Below the pieces are notes generated by a model. The model saw only the letters and a program-made list of their open reading frames with translations. It was not told the origin of the DNA and did not search any database. Shown here piece after piece: positions 32,210 through 43,456 of a stretch of DNA of 64,000 nucleotides (its first letter is position 1; each line of letters opens with the position of its first letter). The DNA is taken from the NCBI GenBank assembly GCA_963377175.1, contig CAUJNA010000458.1, positions 225,033 to 289,032 of the forward strand, given 5' to 3'. Position numbers and translations under genes: made by a program. Source of the DNA: Effrenium voratum. Lineage: Eukaryota; Sar; Dinophyceae; Suessiales; Symbiodiniaceae.

Positions 32210-33605
32210 GCTTGAAATGAATTGGCCTGTAGATGGTTCATTTCCAAAAGGGGCGGGTGCTCAGTTTCCCAAGCATTTGGCGTGTGCCTTTAAGGAGAGG
32301 TGCTGAAAAGCGCTTTCCAGGGTCTGGAATCTTTGGGAGGAAGTCTTGCCCGTTTGAGTGATTTGAGGCGGGCTATCTGGCACAAATCATGGGAACCTGG
32401 TTTTCAGGCCTGCTTTTGGGTGGTATTAATTAAGGGGCGCTCATACTTTGGGACAGGTCCAGTTGCCGAAGCCTTGAAAGAAGCAAGTTCATCCTTGTGA
32501 TCATGCGGTCAGGTACCGCAAGTCAATGCACTGATGCTGGATCACAACGTGAACCATGTTGCGTCAACCCCGGCAGTAGAAGATGGCTTGACTGTGCATT
32601 TGTCTCTCCAGAGAATTGCCAAATCAATCTCAGACCAAATAAGTTTCAGATACGCTGGACGATAAGCTGTGCCGTTCGCCAGATGTCTAGCAACAATCAC
32701 AGTTGCCCAAAGCCGACCTTTCAACCTTTGGCTGTTCCTAGTCTAGTTGGTTTGTCGTCAAGGTTCAAGGCTGGTTTCCAGATATTTTCCAGCCTTTGGA
32801 CTAGTATTGTGTTTTAGTCGTCAAAGCTGGAGGTCTCCAGATCGCCAGATCGGAGCTTCCAGAAACGAGGGTTGATGGGGTTCCATGTTAATCCGATGCA
32901 TATTTGGCGACTTGGCTCCCACTTAGCTCCTTATGATTGTGAGCTTGTGTGCAGGCAGTGCGCCCCAGGCTCACCAGCCCAGTCCGGTTCTCCTTCGGAA
33001 ATTGAACGTCGCTGGAAATAGTACTGCCCAGAGAGCCAAGGGTTGAGGGGCTTCCCATGGAGCCCATTTGGCCTTGCGAGGACTTGTCTTGGGGCTTGAG
33101 GGATCGATTTCAGATTCTGACCAATCCGATTTGTCCGCAAAACCAGCGGGGGTGAATCTTCACGTGGCATCGCGAGGTGCATCGTCCGCTCATTTGGCCC
33201 CATGCTGTGGTGGCTTTAGCTTGAGCCTGCAGCCTTGGAGCGCGCAGTTTGCCCACAGTCAACGCTGGATAACTCACTCAGATCCTCGATCCATTGTTTA
33301 GCACAATCAATCCAGCGACTTCAGCCGGCATGTACACTAGCTTACACACATGAGTATATGATGTATATGCTTATGGATATATAAATATATGGTGCCCCCC
33401 CCCCCCAAAAAAAAAAGAAACCAGGTTTTGTGAGAAAACACTGGTATTTACAGTGCTTTGTCACCAAAACCTGCATCTCCCAGAACACACACTTTTCAGG
33501 CCCACTGTCTGCATCTGTCAAAAGCCTCTCATTTGGCAGCCAATGCTGCAACCAAGCAGTATGGCGTAAGGGCATCTCTTCAAGGAAGCGCTTTGGAAAC
33601 TGCAA
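32210..33605. other. Spacer, no feature supported
   Basis: No exon or clear repeat apart from an A/T and C run at 33,370-33,420. Confidence 0.4.
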
Positions 33606-33740
33606 AAAGAACTGAACAACACTGAAAAACACTGAACAAAACTAACCAAGGATTCAGGGAACATGGGGCCTTTCCAGGCATGTCCCCCTGAATCCTTGGT
33701 TGTTCTACAGTTTTTTCATGTTTTTCAGTTTTTTTCAGTT
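33606..33740. repeat. Long inverted repeat (hairpin)
   Basis: AACCAAGGATTCAGGG (33,644-33,659) and its exact reverse complement (33,686-33,701) flank a 26-base loop that itself pairs (ACATG with CATGT). Outside the core, the arms continue imperfectly (CACTGAAAAACACTGAAC against GTTTTTTCATGTTTTTCAGT). It could be a small MITE or a structural RNA. Confidence 0.75.
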
Positions 33741-33819
33741 TGTTTTTCTCAGTGTTTTCAGTTTTTTTCAGTTTTTTTTCTCAGTTTTGTTCTCAGTTTT
33801 TCAGTTTTTTCAGTTTTCC

Positions 33820-34975
33820 CCTAGTATTCACCTTTGTTACTCCGCTAGTATTTTCTGAGTATTCCCCTAGTATTGCCCTAGTGCCCTAGCCAGGAAACAT
33901 GAGAGGTCAGACAAATTGAGCCTCGTATTTCCTCAGCATTCCCCTAGCATTCTTCTAGTATGCTCCTTTAGTATTCCCCTAGTCTTCCTTGAGTATTTCC
34001 CTGGTATTGCCCTAGTATTCCTTCAGTATTCTCTTGGTATGCCCCGAGTATTTCCTAGTAAGGGACGGGCAATACTAAGGGAATACCTTCCGTATTGCCC
34101 TAGTATTCCTGAAATAATCTCTTGGTATACCCCTGGCATTCTCTCAAAATTCCCCTAGTATTCTCCTAGTGTTCACCTTTAATATTGCCCTAGTCTTCCT
34201 TGAGTATTTCCCTAGTATTGCCCTGGTATTCCTTTAGTATTCTCTTGGTATGCCCCGAGTATTTCCTGGTAAGGGAAGGGTAATACTAGGGGAATACATT
34301 CAGTATTGCCCTGGTATTCCTTAAATATTCTCTTGGTATACCCCTAGTATTCCCTCAGAAATTCCCCTAGTATTCTCCTAGTGTTCACCTTTAATAACAT
34401 ACTGCCCTAGTATTTCCTGAGTATTTCCTTAGTATTGCCCTATGATTGCCCTAGTATTCCCCAATTATTGCCTTAGTATTCAGTTAATTTAGTAGTCTCT
34501 TGGTATACCCCTAGTATTTCCTCACTACCCCATAGTATTCCCTTGCTGTTTCCCCTAGTAAAGGGATGGAATTGCTAGGAGAATATCTTGAGTATTGCCC
34601 TGGTAGTCCTTAAGTATTCTGTTGGTATACCCCTAGTTTTGTCTCAGTATTCTCCTAGAATTCTTCCAGTATTCACTTATAGTATTCCGTAGTGCCCTAG
34701 TATTGCCCTAGTCAGGAAGCCTGAGAGAAGTCAGACAGATTTAGCTTGAGAGTATATTGCTAGTATTCCCTCAGTATTCCCACGTATTATCCTAGTATCA
34801 CCTTTAATATTGCCCTAGTATTCCCTGAGTATGTACCTAGTTCTGCCCTAGTATTGCCCTAGTATTCCTTTAGTATTCTCTTGGTATACCCCTAGTGTTT
34901 CCTCACTACCCCCCTAGTGTTCCCCAAATATTTCACTAGTAAAGGAAGGGGAATATTAGGGGAATACCTTCAGTT
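33820..34975. repeat. CCTAGTATT satellite with higher-order structure
   Basis: About 1.15 kb of short units such as CCCTAGTATT, CCTTAGTATT and CTCTTGGTATACC. Longer blocks recur: an inverted-sense segment AAGGGA..GGGAATACCTT at about 34,059, 34,271, 34,558 and 34,931, and a GCCCTAGTCAGGAA..TCAGACA block at about 33,881 and 34,708. No coding potential. Confidence 0.9.
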
Positions 34976-35341
34976 TTTTCCAACTAACTAGGCAGCTAAA
35001 TAGATAACTAAGTTATTAGCCAATTAACTAGCTAACTTGCTTCAGAGCCAATTCATCACACCAATTTAACTGACTAATTAGCTGACTTGCTGACTGTTTG
35101 TTTGTTTGACAAACTAATTGAACTTGCCCACATTTACTGTTTGACTTGAAAAATGCGTTTCGCAGAGGCGAAAATACACATGTTTCTCAAAAGTTTCATT
35201 TTTCCAGTGATTTTGGCAATTGTCCAGGTTCAAAACCTGGGTTGCAAATATATGTATACACATACATGGTCACATGATACACGGGGAGTTTGGGGGGTGA
35301 TGCCTCCATCAAGCCTCATTTGGCGCCTTGCCACCACCAGC

Positions 35342-35440
35342 TCTTCCCAGCGCATCTTTGCGCGCCTCGATCAGTGCCATGGGTGCTGGTGGGCTGTGGG
35401 AGGCAAGACTCCGGGAGAGGTCAAGGACTCCGCAAAAGGG
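35342..35440 (+). CDS. Weak candidate exon
   Basis: After acceptor cttcCCAG|CGC the frame reads RIFARLDQCHGCWWAVGGK. GC-richer than its flanks, but the ends and frame are not secure. Confidence 0.2.
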
Positions 35441-36274
35441 CAATCTCCAAACCCAAAAGGGAAGTTGAAGAAGGCGCCCTTGTGAACCATGTTTACTAAA
35501 GGTCGGGGCTTCCCATCCTTGGGGGCTGTAACTTGCCTACTTGCGGGTTTCAGTTATCACCGTCCTTCCAACCATTTCATACAGGAACCCACTGGTGGTA
35601 ATTGACCGTATTTGGTATCGGTGTCCTTGTGGATTCCAAATTTCAGACCAGGGGATATGCGTACTTTGAGGCTCAACCTTTGAAATCTACGTCATGATCA
35701 GCAGGGGGCAGCCTGGTTGAGACGAGCGCGGGCTGTGTCAAGACAATGGGTCTATCAAGTGCTCTGCCTTGACTGAAAACTAACAACATTTGTGCAAGCG
35801 ATTCGGCACTTTGACTCGTATACCCATGTGTCAACCTAGGGACATGCTTGATTGAAAAAGGACACAATGCTGAAAGCAACAGTTTGAAGGGAACAAGTTC
35901 TGACCCATACCCATGACACGTTCACAAATTCTTGACAGCTTTGCTCAGTGGCGACTCAGTTGCGGATGTGTTGCGGCCGACGGTTTTGGGGGGGTTCCTG
36001 GCTTCAGAATGTGTGGCTTGCACTGGGATAGGGAGCTCGCTGGGATGAGTGGTGCAGGGTTTCCTAGATTTTCCCCTTTTGGAGCGTGGAGACATCACTT
36101 AGTCCCTTCAGCAGTGAGTTGCAAAAGGCCGACTTCAACAGAAACTCAGACCCACGTTTGCCTTCTGGGGTTTTGAGATCACCTTTCGGGCCCTTTACCC
36201 GGACTTGCGGTCTCGGGACGGCTTGAGCAGGTCCGGTGGTACGGGCGAGGGGAAATCGATTGGGAGTCGGCATG

Positions 36275-36331
36275 AGTCCCCGGCAGGTGGTGGGTGGCCT
36301 TGAGAAAGGCGGCGTCCTGGTGCGCACGGAG
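36275..36331 (+). CDS. Candidate exon, VVGG..KGGxLVR module
   Basis: The frame reads SPRQVVGGLEKGGVLVRTE. The GG..KGG(I/V)LVR pattern recurs in the exon at 40,337, so both look like copies of one protein module. Boundaries are uncertain. With the exon at 38,714 it would make one copy of a two-part module, although no phase-proven junction is seen here. Confidence 0.4.
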
Positions 36332-36407
36332 CCGTGGATGCGGTTTGGACCAAGGACACACCGCATGAAGAAGTTTACTCCTGCATGAAGAAGTTTGGTT
36401 TTGAAGT

Positions 36408-36522
36408 ACGGTGTGTGTGTTTGTGTGGATGGGTGTGTGTGGGTGGGTGGGGTGGGTGGGTGTGTGTGTGTGGGTGGGTGGGTGGGTGTTTGCGTTTTTG
36501 TGTGTGTGTGTGTGGGTGTGTT
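36408..36522. repeat. GTGTGG / GTGGGTG microsatellite
   Basis: A TG-rich tract with GGGTG blocks. The open frames over it (Thr/His/Pro repeats on the minus strand) are artefacts. Confidence 0.9.
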
Positions 36523-36989
36523 GATACATATCGATCATTTCCCGCGTTTGGTATGACTGGTGAAAATGGACCCGGGCATTTCGGGAGTTTGGGGATGTCC
36601 GTCCATGGTCCTAAGAAGCGCCATGAGAATATTTCTCTTGACATGTACACTGCTGACAAGTAAGACACTAGGAGTCTCTCTTTGGGATCCCTTGGGGTCA
36701 AGTTTCAGGCTCAATCTCAGGTTTCCACGCCGAAATTTCGGCTTTCCTGGTCGTTTTGGGGTCACCCTCGCGCTTTGTTTGCACCAGTGGTTTTGGTCAA
36801 TGTTTCCACAACAGTCCTGGCAAAATGTACATAGGGTACCCTCAGGGCAGTTGGAGCACCGGCAGGGGTTCCGTACATGTCTTTCCAGCTGTTCGGCGAT
36901 TTGTCAGTCAGTCTAAGGGGAGCCATGGGAAGATCATAGCCCTGCAAAGGTCCTTTTTGGCTCCACAGAGCTAATACTCACTAATAGGC

Positions 36990-37035
36990 TGCCATGGCTC
37001 CAGTTGCCATGGCTCCAGTTGCCATTGCTTCAGTG
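36990..37035. repeat. Three tandem copies of a 15-bp unit
   Basis: GCCATGGCTCCAGTT occurs twice, followed by a diverged third copy (GCCATTGCTTCAGTG). Confidence 0.85.
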
Positions 37036-37479
37036 AGCCGGCTCCAATCAGGGACAGATAATTTGCACACTATTTGTTTCTTGTGGATCCAGCAATAGAC
37101 TCCCCCATAGCTGTCCATGAAACGGAAACAAGCAAACATGGAACACTACGGATGGTCCTTTGAAAGATGGCTTTTCCAGGGCCGGTCAGGTTCCATGTTA
37201 GTTGGTGGCAGGGTACGAAGGTGGGCACTACAACATTGGCTTTGTCTGTGGTTCAGTCTTCACCCTTTCAACTTGAGGCAACTCTTTCTCACCAAGCCCG
37301 AGCTAAGGAAGGCCTGGCGGACTCCACGGTGGGTCGGCTGTCCACAGGCGCGAGAAGCGCGGGCATGGGGGGATACCGCTGGTTACATCCGTAAACGACA
37401 AACTCTGTACGCCAAATGTTGGGCTTCTCTAAGCAAATCAGGGGTTGGGAACAAGGTATGCTCTAGCCGTGGACTGACA

Positions 37480-38340
37480 TATTTTACTTTCTACTTCTTT
37501 ACATGTGGGCCATTGGCTCCAGTGTTTTGGCCTTTTTACTTGTTACTTTTCGGTCACTTTGCTCAATAATTTACGTTGTGTACTTGTTTCCATAATTTTG
37601 CTCTTTTTTAACCGTTGTTACCATTTTGTTTACCAGTAATGCTATTATGTTGCACCTTTTGGTAGGACTGGTTTAGGACAGGTTTCGGGTGTAGGGTTTA
37701 GGGTTTATTATATCACACTTTTAGAATCGGACGTTTTCTCGTGGTTTTTGCTTACTGTACATAATTAGAAACACATGTTGTTGCTTAATTAATGTCCTTA
37801 GCAAAATATGTTTGTTTCAGACAAACTCCCTGTGGTTTTGCTTTTTTGGTTGTTACTTGGAATATTCAAGAACAGTTCGAGCAGGATTTAAGCAACATTC
37901 AAAGAGAGCTCTGTCTCAAATTAGATTTGAAAGAGGGTTTCCTATTCAAATAAGATGTTACGTTGTTTTTTTCTTATTTCGAAGTAGGTTTTAAATGGGG
38001 TTCTTTTCTATTATTGGTGTCTCAATTTTCTAATTATAATTTGTGCGACATATTTCATAAGGAAAGCCTTCTAGTAGAGTTGTTTGTTTAAATATATTTG
38101 ATAGGACTTCCTTTTCAAAGAAGATGTGTAATTGAAAGTCTTATTTAAATGTATTTAGAACGAACTCTTCATTGCTTGATCAGAACTTAAAGCATTTAAT
38201 ACGGGCATACTTCTAGTAGAATGTCTAACGGAAACAGAAACAATGCATAGGAGTTCTTCTTTTCAAAGACGTTGTTTAATTGAAATGTTTACTTCAAATC
38301 TGCTTTTGAAGAGGATTTTCTAAGCGGAGGAGCTGATGCG
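37480..38340. other. AT-rich island with telomere-like repeats
   Basis: Composition drops to roughly one-third GC and no exon is seen. GTTTAGGGTTTA near 37,695 holds two TTTAGGG-like units. A diverged unit of about 50 bp repeats (AGGACTTCCTTTTCAAAGAAG at 38,105 and AGGAGTTCTTCTTTTCAAAG at 38,249). Origin unknown; I found no organellar gene in it. Confidence 0.5.
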
Positions 38341-38439
38341 GTCAAGTCGCATAGGGCAATCCAAATCAAAGCAACTACATTCCATCTCCAAAATAGCCTT
38401 CAAACAGCAAATCGATTTTTAATCGGTAGATCCATTGGG

Positions 38440-38447
38440 GGGTGCAC

Positions 38448-38479
<32 letters not shown>

Positions 38480-38490
38480 GCTTATGCGTA
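38440..38490. repeat. TA/CA dinucleotide repeat
   Basis: TATATA followed by CACACA; further ATGTATAC-type repeats continue to about 38,620. Confidence 0.9.
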
Positions 38491-38713
38491 CATGAGGCCT
38501 CACATACGTACATGTATGATTACACACAAACAGCATACATGTAACCAGTGTATATAGATGCACACGTACATATACATATGTATATATGTATAATTGCATA
38601 TGCACATATGCATCTTCATAAGATTCATGTGTGCACTTGCATGTATCTAGGGGCTTCCACCGAATCGCCGCGATCGGACGCTGGCATTGGCCTTTGACCG
38701 CCCGCTGTCCGAG

Positions 38714-38808
38714 GCGCGCTGCTGGAAGAGTTGGCCCGCGAGGGCGCGCGGCTCCGGTTCCGACGCCTCTACGGGCAGGGCCCCGCAGAGGGCTGGCTGC
38801 CGCTGAAG
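38714..38808 (+). CDS. Candidate exon, LRFxRLxGxGPxxGW module
   Basis: Acceptor gtccgAG|GC and a GC-rich frame reading ALLEELAREGARLRFRRLYG, then QGPAEGWLPLK. Possible GA donor (aag|GAATGG). The pattern LRFxRLxGxGPxxGW is shared with the exon at 55,607. The exon starts with two bases completing a Gly codon, which would fit an upstream module exon ending in one G, as at 40,430. No known family name is assigned. Confidence 0.5.
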
Positions 38809-39609
38809 GAATGGTTGGGGGGTGGGGGAATGCAGGTGGATGCGGAGGGTTTGTTGTTTGCTGATGGGAGCCAAGAAGCTCACGCCTGAATGGCCCATCC
38901 TTGATGGCCAGATGTCCCGGGGTTTGAAAGGAAGCTCAACCCCAAAACGTTCCTTTTTTAGTCCACGCCCGCTGGACTGGGGGATAGTTCCAGGTCTAAA
39001 ATTCAGCCAGGGAAAAGCTGTTGCCAAAGGATTCTATCCAAAAGTTAGGGAGAGGGTTGTAATAGGGGCTGTCGAATTGGGTTGGTTTGTTCCCAGTTCA
39101 GTGAGATCACAGAACCTCCGGCGAAAGGGACGATTTCGTCAGTGGCAATTCCCACAACCATAAGCCAAACAAACAAGTCCGCCAAGTAAACCCAGCAAAG
39201 TGTGCGAGTCAGGATGGCAGCAAAGGGAAACAGCAGAAGCCGTTTCGAGGGATCCGAAACTTGTTTCGGCACACAAAGCAGCCCCAGTGATGGATTTGCA
39301 CAAGGTCCCAAGGGTACATTTTGGCCAGACAGAGACTAAGTTCCAGCTGACCTAGAGGATGCCCCCAACAGGATGTATCCTTTGGGGAACCCTGTTGAAC
39401 CCAGGGTTCCCTCTCCACTTTTCGACCATTTTCAGATGAGTTTCCTCTTGGCTGGACGTTTAAGGGGGAAACATAGGGAACTTTGTTGAGCCACCTTCAG
39501 AAGCAAACTCATTTGACGGCTCAGCTGCCGAACCCTGATGCCTCTCAACTCGAACAGCTGAAGAGCTGAATCGGAAGACGTTGACATCCGATCTTATCGC
39601 TGACCTTTG

Positions 39610-39846
39610 CTATTTTTGGGAGAGGATGGAAATGGAAAGTCTCCAACTGGAACATAAATACAGTGGAACCAAAGTTCTTTGGGAGAGTTCTATAGAAATG
39701 ATGGCGTGTTCGGCTTCATGTGCATCTATCCGCAGGCGGGCAAACTGCGCTTCGGTCATTTCCAAATAGTTTCCACTACCCCAAACCGCTACCCCTACTG
39801 GTTTAATGGGATCTACAGCCACCAGATCGCCACTATATGCGCCCAT
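39610..39846 (-). CDS. Weak candidate coding segment on the minus strand
   Basis: The minus-strand frame includes GDLVAVDPIKPVGVAVWGSG and EMTEAQFARLRIDAHEAEHA, more protein-like than the plus-strand alternative. No splice sites or neighbours support it. Unrecognised. Confidence 0.2.
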   Translation of the reverse strand: MGAYSGDLVAVDPIKPVGVAVWGSGNYLEMTEAQFARLRIDAHEAEHAIISIELSQRTLVPLYLCSSWRLSISILSQK

Positions 39847-40336
39847 TGTACACCCGGTGCGGAAATCATCTCAGATGTTGGGAAGGAATCACATGAGTAG
39901 TTGCCGTAAATAATATCAAGCACGATACTCCTATGATCATGAGGTAATTTGGTTTAGCCCCATTCCACAACCCCGTTCCAATTATGCAGGCCCTTACAGT
40001 AAACCAATTTGGCAACCTTCCTGCCACACAGAGGACTATATAGGGGTCTGATAAAGCCGAGTTTTCTCATGATCACAGGTGAAACCAATTTATCAACCTG
40101 GAGTATCTACCCTTTTGTATATAGAGACTTCTTTTTTTTCTGCGGGGGTACCCTTTTTAGCTTGGTTTAAGCCAGACGGAAGACGATCATCCCCCCAACT
40201 CCCCCCGAAAAGCAAAAAGCAAACCAAAGAAGAAAGGAAAAACAAGCAAACAAGATGATACATGTCACATGTCAAAGAGCGGCTGGTGTATCCCACTTTT
40301 TGTCTTTTGGGTTTCCGCGGACGCGTCGATCACGAG

Positions 40337-40430
40337 GACCAGACCCTCGAGCGGCCGAGCCGCGTGTGGCAGGTGCTGGGCGGCCGCAGCAAGGGCGGCA
40401 TCCTGGTGCGCCACAGCTCCGAGCGCCTCG
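40337..40430 (+). CDS. Candidate exon, VLGG..KGGILVR module
   Basis: Acceptor atcacgAG|GAC, phase 0, reading DQTLERPSRVWQVLGGRSKG then GILVRHSSERL. It ends at ctcg|GCGGGT if a GC donor is used, leaving one G. Shares GG..KGG(I/V)LVR with 36,275. In the inferred module this half is followed by an LRFxRLxGxGPxxGW half. The nearest later candidate on this strand is at 55,607, beyond the retrotransposon. Confidence 0.5.
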
Positions 40431-40646
40431 GCGGGTTTTTGGCGGGTTAGGCTCCTGAAAAAAGATCGCCAGGGTGCTTTTACACCAATGGGGTGGCAGG
40501 GCTCCATTTGAAACATGGTGTTTTTTGTTTTTTCCACCAAAAAATAAAGGGGAAGACCACCACTTTACAGGGCAATGTTGTGTATGATGTAAGGATCCCT
40601 GGGTTCAGGCAGGGGCCCGTGGTTGATGACTCGGGGTTTATCCGAC

Positions 40647-40707
40647 CACGTCTGTGATTCTTACTCCCTCCTTATGGGGGGTCCCTTTCTGTTGTATCAC
40701 AGAAGTG
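40647..40707. mobile_element. MITE-like element, family B
   Basis: CACGTCTGTGAT at the left and ATCACAGAAGTG at the right are near-perfect inverted repeats 61 bp apart overall. Homologous sequence continues outside (CTCGGGGTTTATCC upstream). A longer copy lies at 59,360-59,440 and a left-half copy at about 41,205-41,280. Confidence 0.55.
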
Positions 40708-42870
40708 TATTCCATTTCCCACAGCCCTGGTAGGCAGGGAAGGAGAAATGGAATGAACCCGAGAAAAACCGTCCCCGATTTTGTTTCCTTGGGAATCCCG
40801 TTCCGGTTCAGTCCCGGGAGAAGGTTATTCCCTTCTGAGCATCAGCAAGAGAAGTCGGTGGAGTTTTCGTTTTGGTTCCTCTTCAAACCAATCTAAAAAA
40901 GGGTACCTTCAAAGAAGTCACATCCCTTCTTGGTGGTGCGACATAAGGATCATCTCTTGGTACCAAGGTGAGTTTCCTTTGGTAGGTGCGATGTGTTAAG
41001 GGCAAACATGGGGAACCTGATTTGGCATGGGAAAAGGAGAAACAGGCAAGGGGGAGTTAATATAGGTTGATATTGTGGATATGCTGCATGTTTGTCAGGC
41101 ATGCTTTAGGGACAGCCAATACGTTTGTCTGAATGTCAAAACAGGCTCATAGCGCCCATGACAGGTTTAGCTTCTTTCATGGGGCCTTTCCTTGGGGCAG
41201 AGTTGTGGGATCACTCGGGGTTTATCCAATCACTTCTGTGTACTTTTGGGAATCTCCACCTTTGCTTTGGGGGGTTATATTATATATAGTTGCATATACA
41301 CATGCATCTTTAGATGTGCGCATGCATGTATGATATCCCTACACAGTCTTTTTGAAGCCCTTTTGGTATCACAGTGTCTGTCGGTTTTTGGGAGATCGCC
41401 CCCCCCCCCACCCCCAAAATGGGGGTTCTTCTCTTGGTTTTGCCTTAAACCACCAAAAGGGAGTAGCCTCGAAAGACCAAACATGTGAGGTTTACCACCC
41501 AGGGAAACAGAGCTGTTTTTTGCGGGTGGTTTTCCTTCCAGTTTCACAGACATGGGTTTGTCTCAAACTAGAAAAAACACAAAATGCTGGTTTCCTGTCG
41601 GTTTCCCTTTAATAATGGCATATTTGCTTAAAGACAACAACACCTGAGCTGGCTCAGGACCTCCTCCCCGGCAGCCAAAGATCCTTGGCCATGTTTGATA
41701 TGCTCCTGTTTTGCCGCTGGCAAAATATGTGGCAATGACTTACTTTCGATACGGTTGGTGGACATATATCTGCATGTGTGTGTGTGTGTGTGTCTGTGTT
41801 TGAAGGGGGACTTCCTTTTGGTTTTGAAGCCAGCCAAAAGATCGTTCCCGCCCAAAACAGACACACCCGTGTAAATGATGCCCATGCGTTTCTTGGGGGC
41901 GGGCGGCATGGAAGCTCCCAGTGTGGGTTAATCTGGAGGCATCAGGGTTTTCCAGGCTTGGTCGTTGATCGGGGCTTCTTTGGTGCTGGTTCCGTGCTTG
42001 GTGGTTTTCCTTCGCCTTTCCAAGATCAAAGGAAACCATGGCCACCCCCTGATTCCCCCTCCCCTTGCCGAGTAACCATGGCAAATATTTCCTAGGCTTC
42101 ACCGCTTGCAGCAGCTTGAGGTCATCAACTCCGGGCCAGCCGGTCCGATTTGCTTAGTAAAGTGGTTTGAACATCACCTTTTGGGCTATACAATTGTGCT
42201 TGATTTTCCTTTTGCTGGGGTGGTGCTTGATGGGGGCAGAAGGCAGCAGCACACCTAGAAATTTGCCGGACTCACCACAGTCAAAACGTTCCCAGAAACT
42301 GTTATTTTGCACTGGATTGGTTATTTCACTCAGGCCCTTGCTCTTGTGAGCCAGTTTGCTACAAGTGACACGAACATCCACCCCAAGTACCTCACTCGGA
42401 TGGCCGTCCCAGTCATTGAGTGCATGGCACAAAACCCTGAGCATCCTACACATCACTGAACAGACTTACCGAGTGCGGTTATCAACAGCTTCCCAGCCAG
42501 GGGTGGTCATCCAAGAAGCTGTAGGAAGTGGAATGACATTTGAAACGAGCCCCTGGCCGTCGATGACAGTTCAAGTGGTGCATGTGCTCAATCTGAAAAG
42601 TTCAGAGGGCCCTTACAACTGGGAATGCCGAGGGGGTGGTCATATGTATAGTTATATATGTATTTATTCATTTGATTGTTTGTATATCGTTTTAGCAGTT
42701 GATTTGCTTTACTTGTTTGTTTTTGTGTGTGCTTGTTTGTTTCTTTGTTTGTTTGATTTGAGTTATTTCTGGTTTATGATTGTTACTTTGTTCTTATTAT
42801 CTTGATTATGTATTACCATGATGTTGCTTAGCAGCAAACACAATAACTCATGCTTTAGTTTGCTACTTTG
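40708..42870. other. Spacer rich in dispersed repeat fragments
   Basis: No exon supported. Fragments of the TTTGGTTTCCCTTTAAACC family occur near 40,870-40,910, 41,430-41,460, 41,590-41,613 and 41,810-41,840. A half copy of the family-B element lies at 41,205-41,280 and a GT repeat at 41,774-41,797. Confidence 0.5.
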
Positions 42871-43050
42871 ATAGTTAGCTAGCTAGCCAGCTAGCTAGCT
42901 AGCTAGCTAGCTAGTTAGTTAGTTAGTTAGTTAGCTGGTTAGTTAGCTAGCTATTGTTGGTTGGTTGGCTTAGTTAATTTAGTTTAGTTTATTTGGGTTT
43001 AGTTAGTTAGCTGGCTAGCTGGCTGGTTAGTTTGGTAGGTAGTTAGTTAT
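42871..43050. repeat. TAGC/TAGT tetranucleotide tract
   Basis: TAGC and TAGT repeats with TTGG interruptions, about 320 bp before the retrotransposon's left boundary. Confidence 0.9.
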
Positions 43051-43368
43051 GACTTCCCTCAGTGCCGGCCTCATTGCAGGAATTGAATCGCGAATTCCCC
43101 AGCTTTGGGCGTCTCCTTTGACCATGGGTGAAGGGGACTAGGTACTGATGGAGGATGGCAATGCGAAGCACGAGCACCAAATCGCCCCTTGTCGTTTGAC
43201 GAGCAGCCAATACTTATCGTCACCTACTATAGTAAAGCACACCCCATGGGATGCACTCACCCAACTTCCACGCCATGCGATTCACATCGATGGCGTTGAT
43301 TCGACAATGTTGCATTAGTTTCAAGCAGTTGAATGGCTCAGTCATCAACATCGAGATTTCCCCAGTTG

Positions 43369-43383
43369 AGCCACAATCAAAGC
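43369..43383 (+). repeat. Left target-site duplication of the retrotransposon
   Basis: AGCCACAATCAAAGC, repeated exactly at 54,146-54,160. The flanking bases differ on both sides, so the duplication is 15 bp. Confidence 0.85.
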
Positions 43384-43456
43384 AGCTGTTTCAGCCTCAA
43401 GCCTTCCCGCGGTGACAGCTGTTAGCTGTTCGGTAGGACCTGACCCCTCCTTGGTC

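Noticed and set aside
39923..40107. Inverted pieces GATACTCC/GGAGTATC and GATCATGAG/CTCATGATC
   Set aside because: The paired pieces are not in mirror order, so they do not define a clean terminal inverted repeat.
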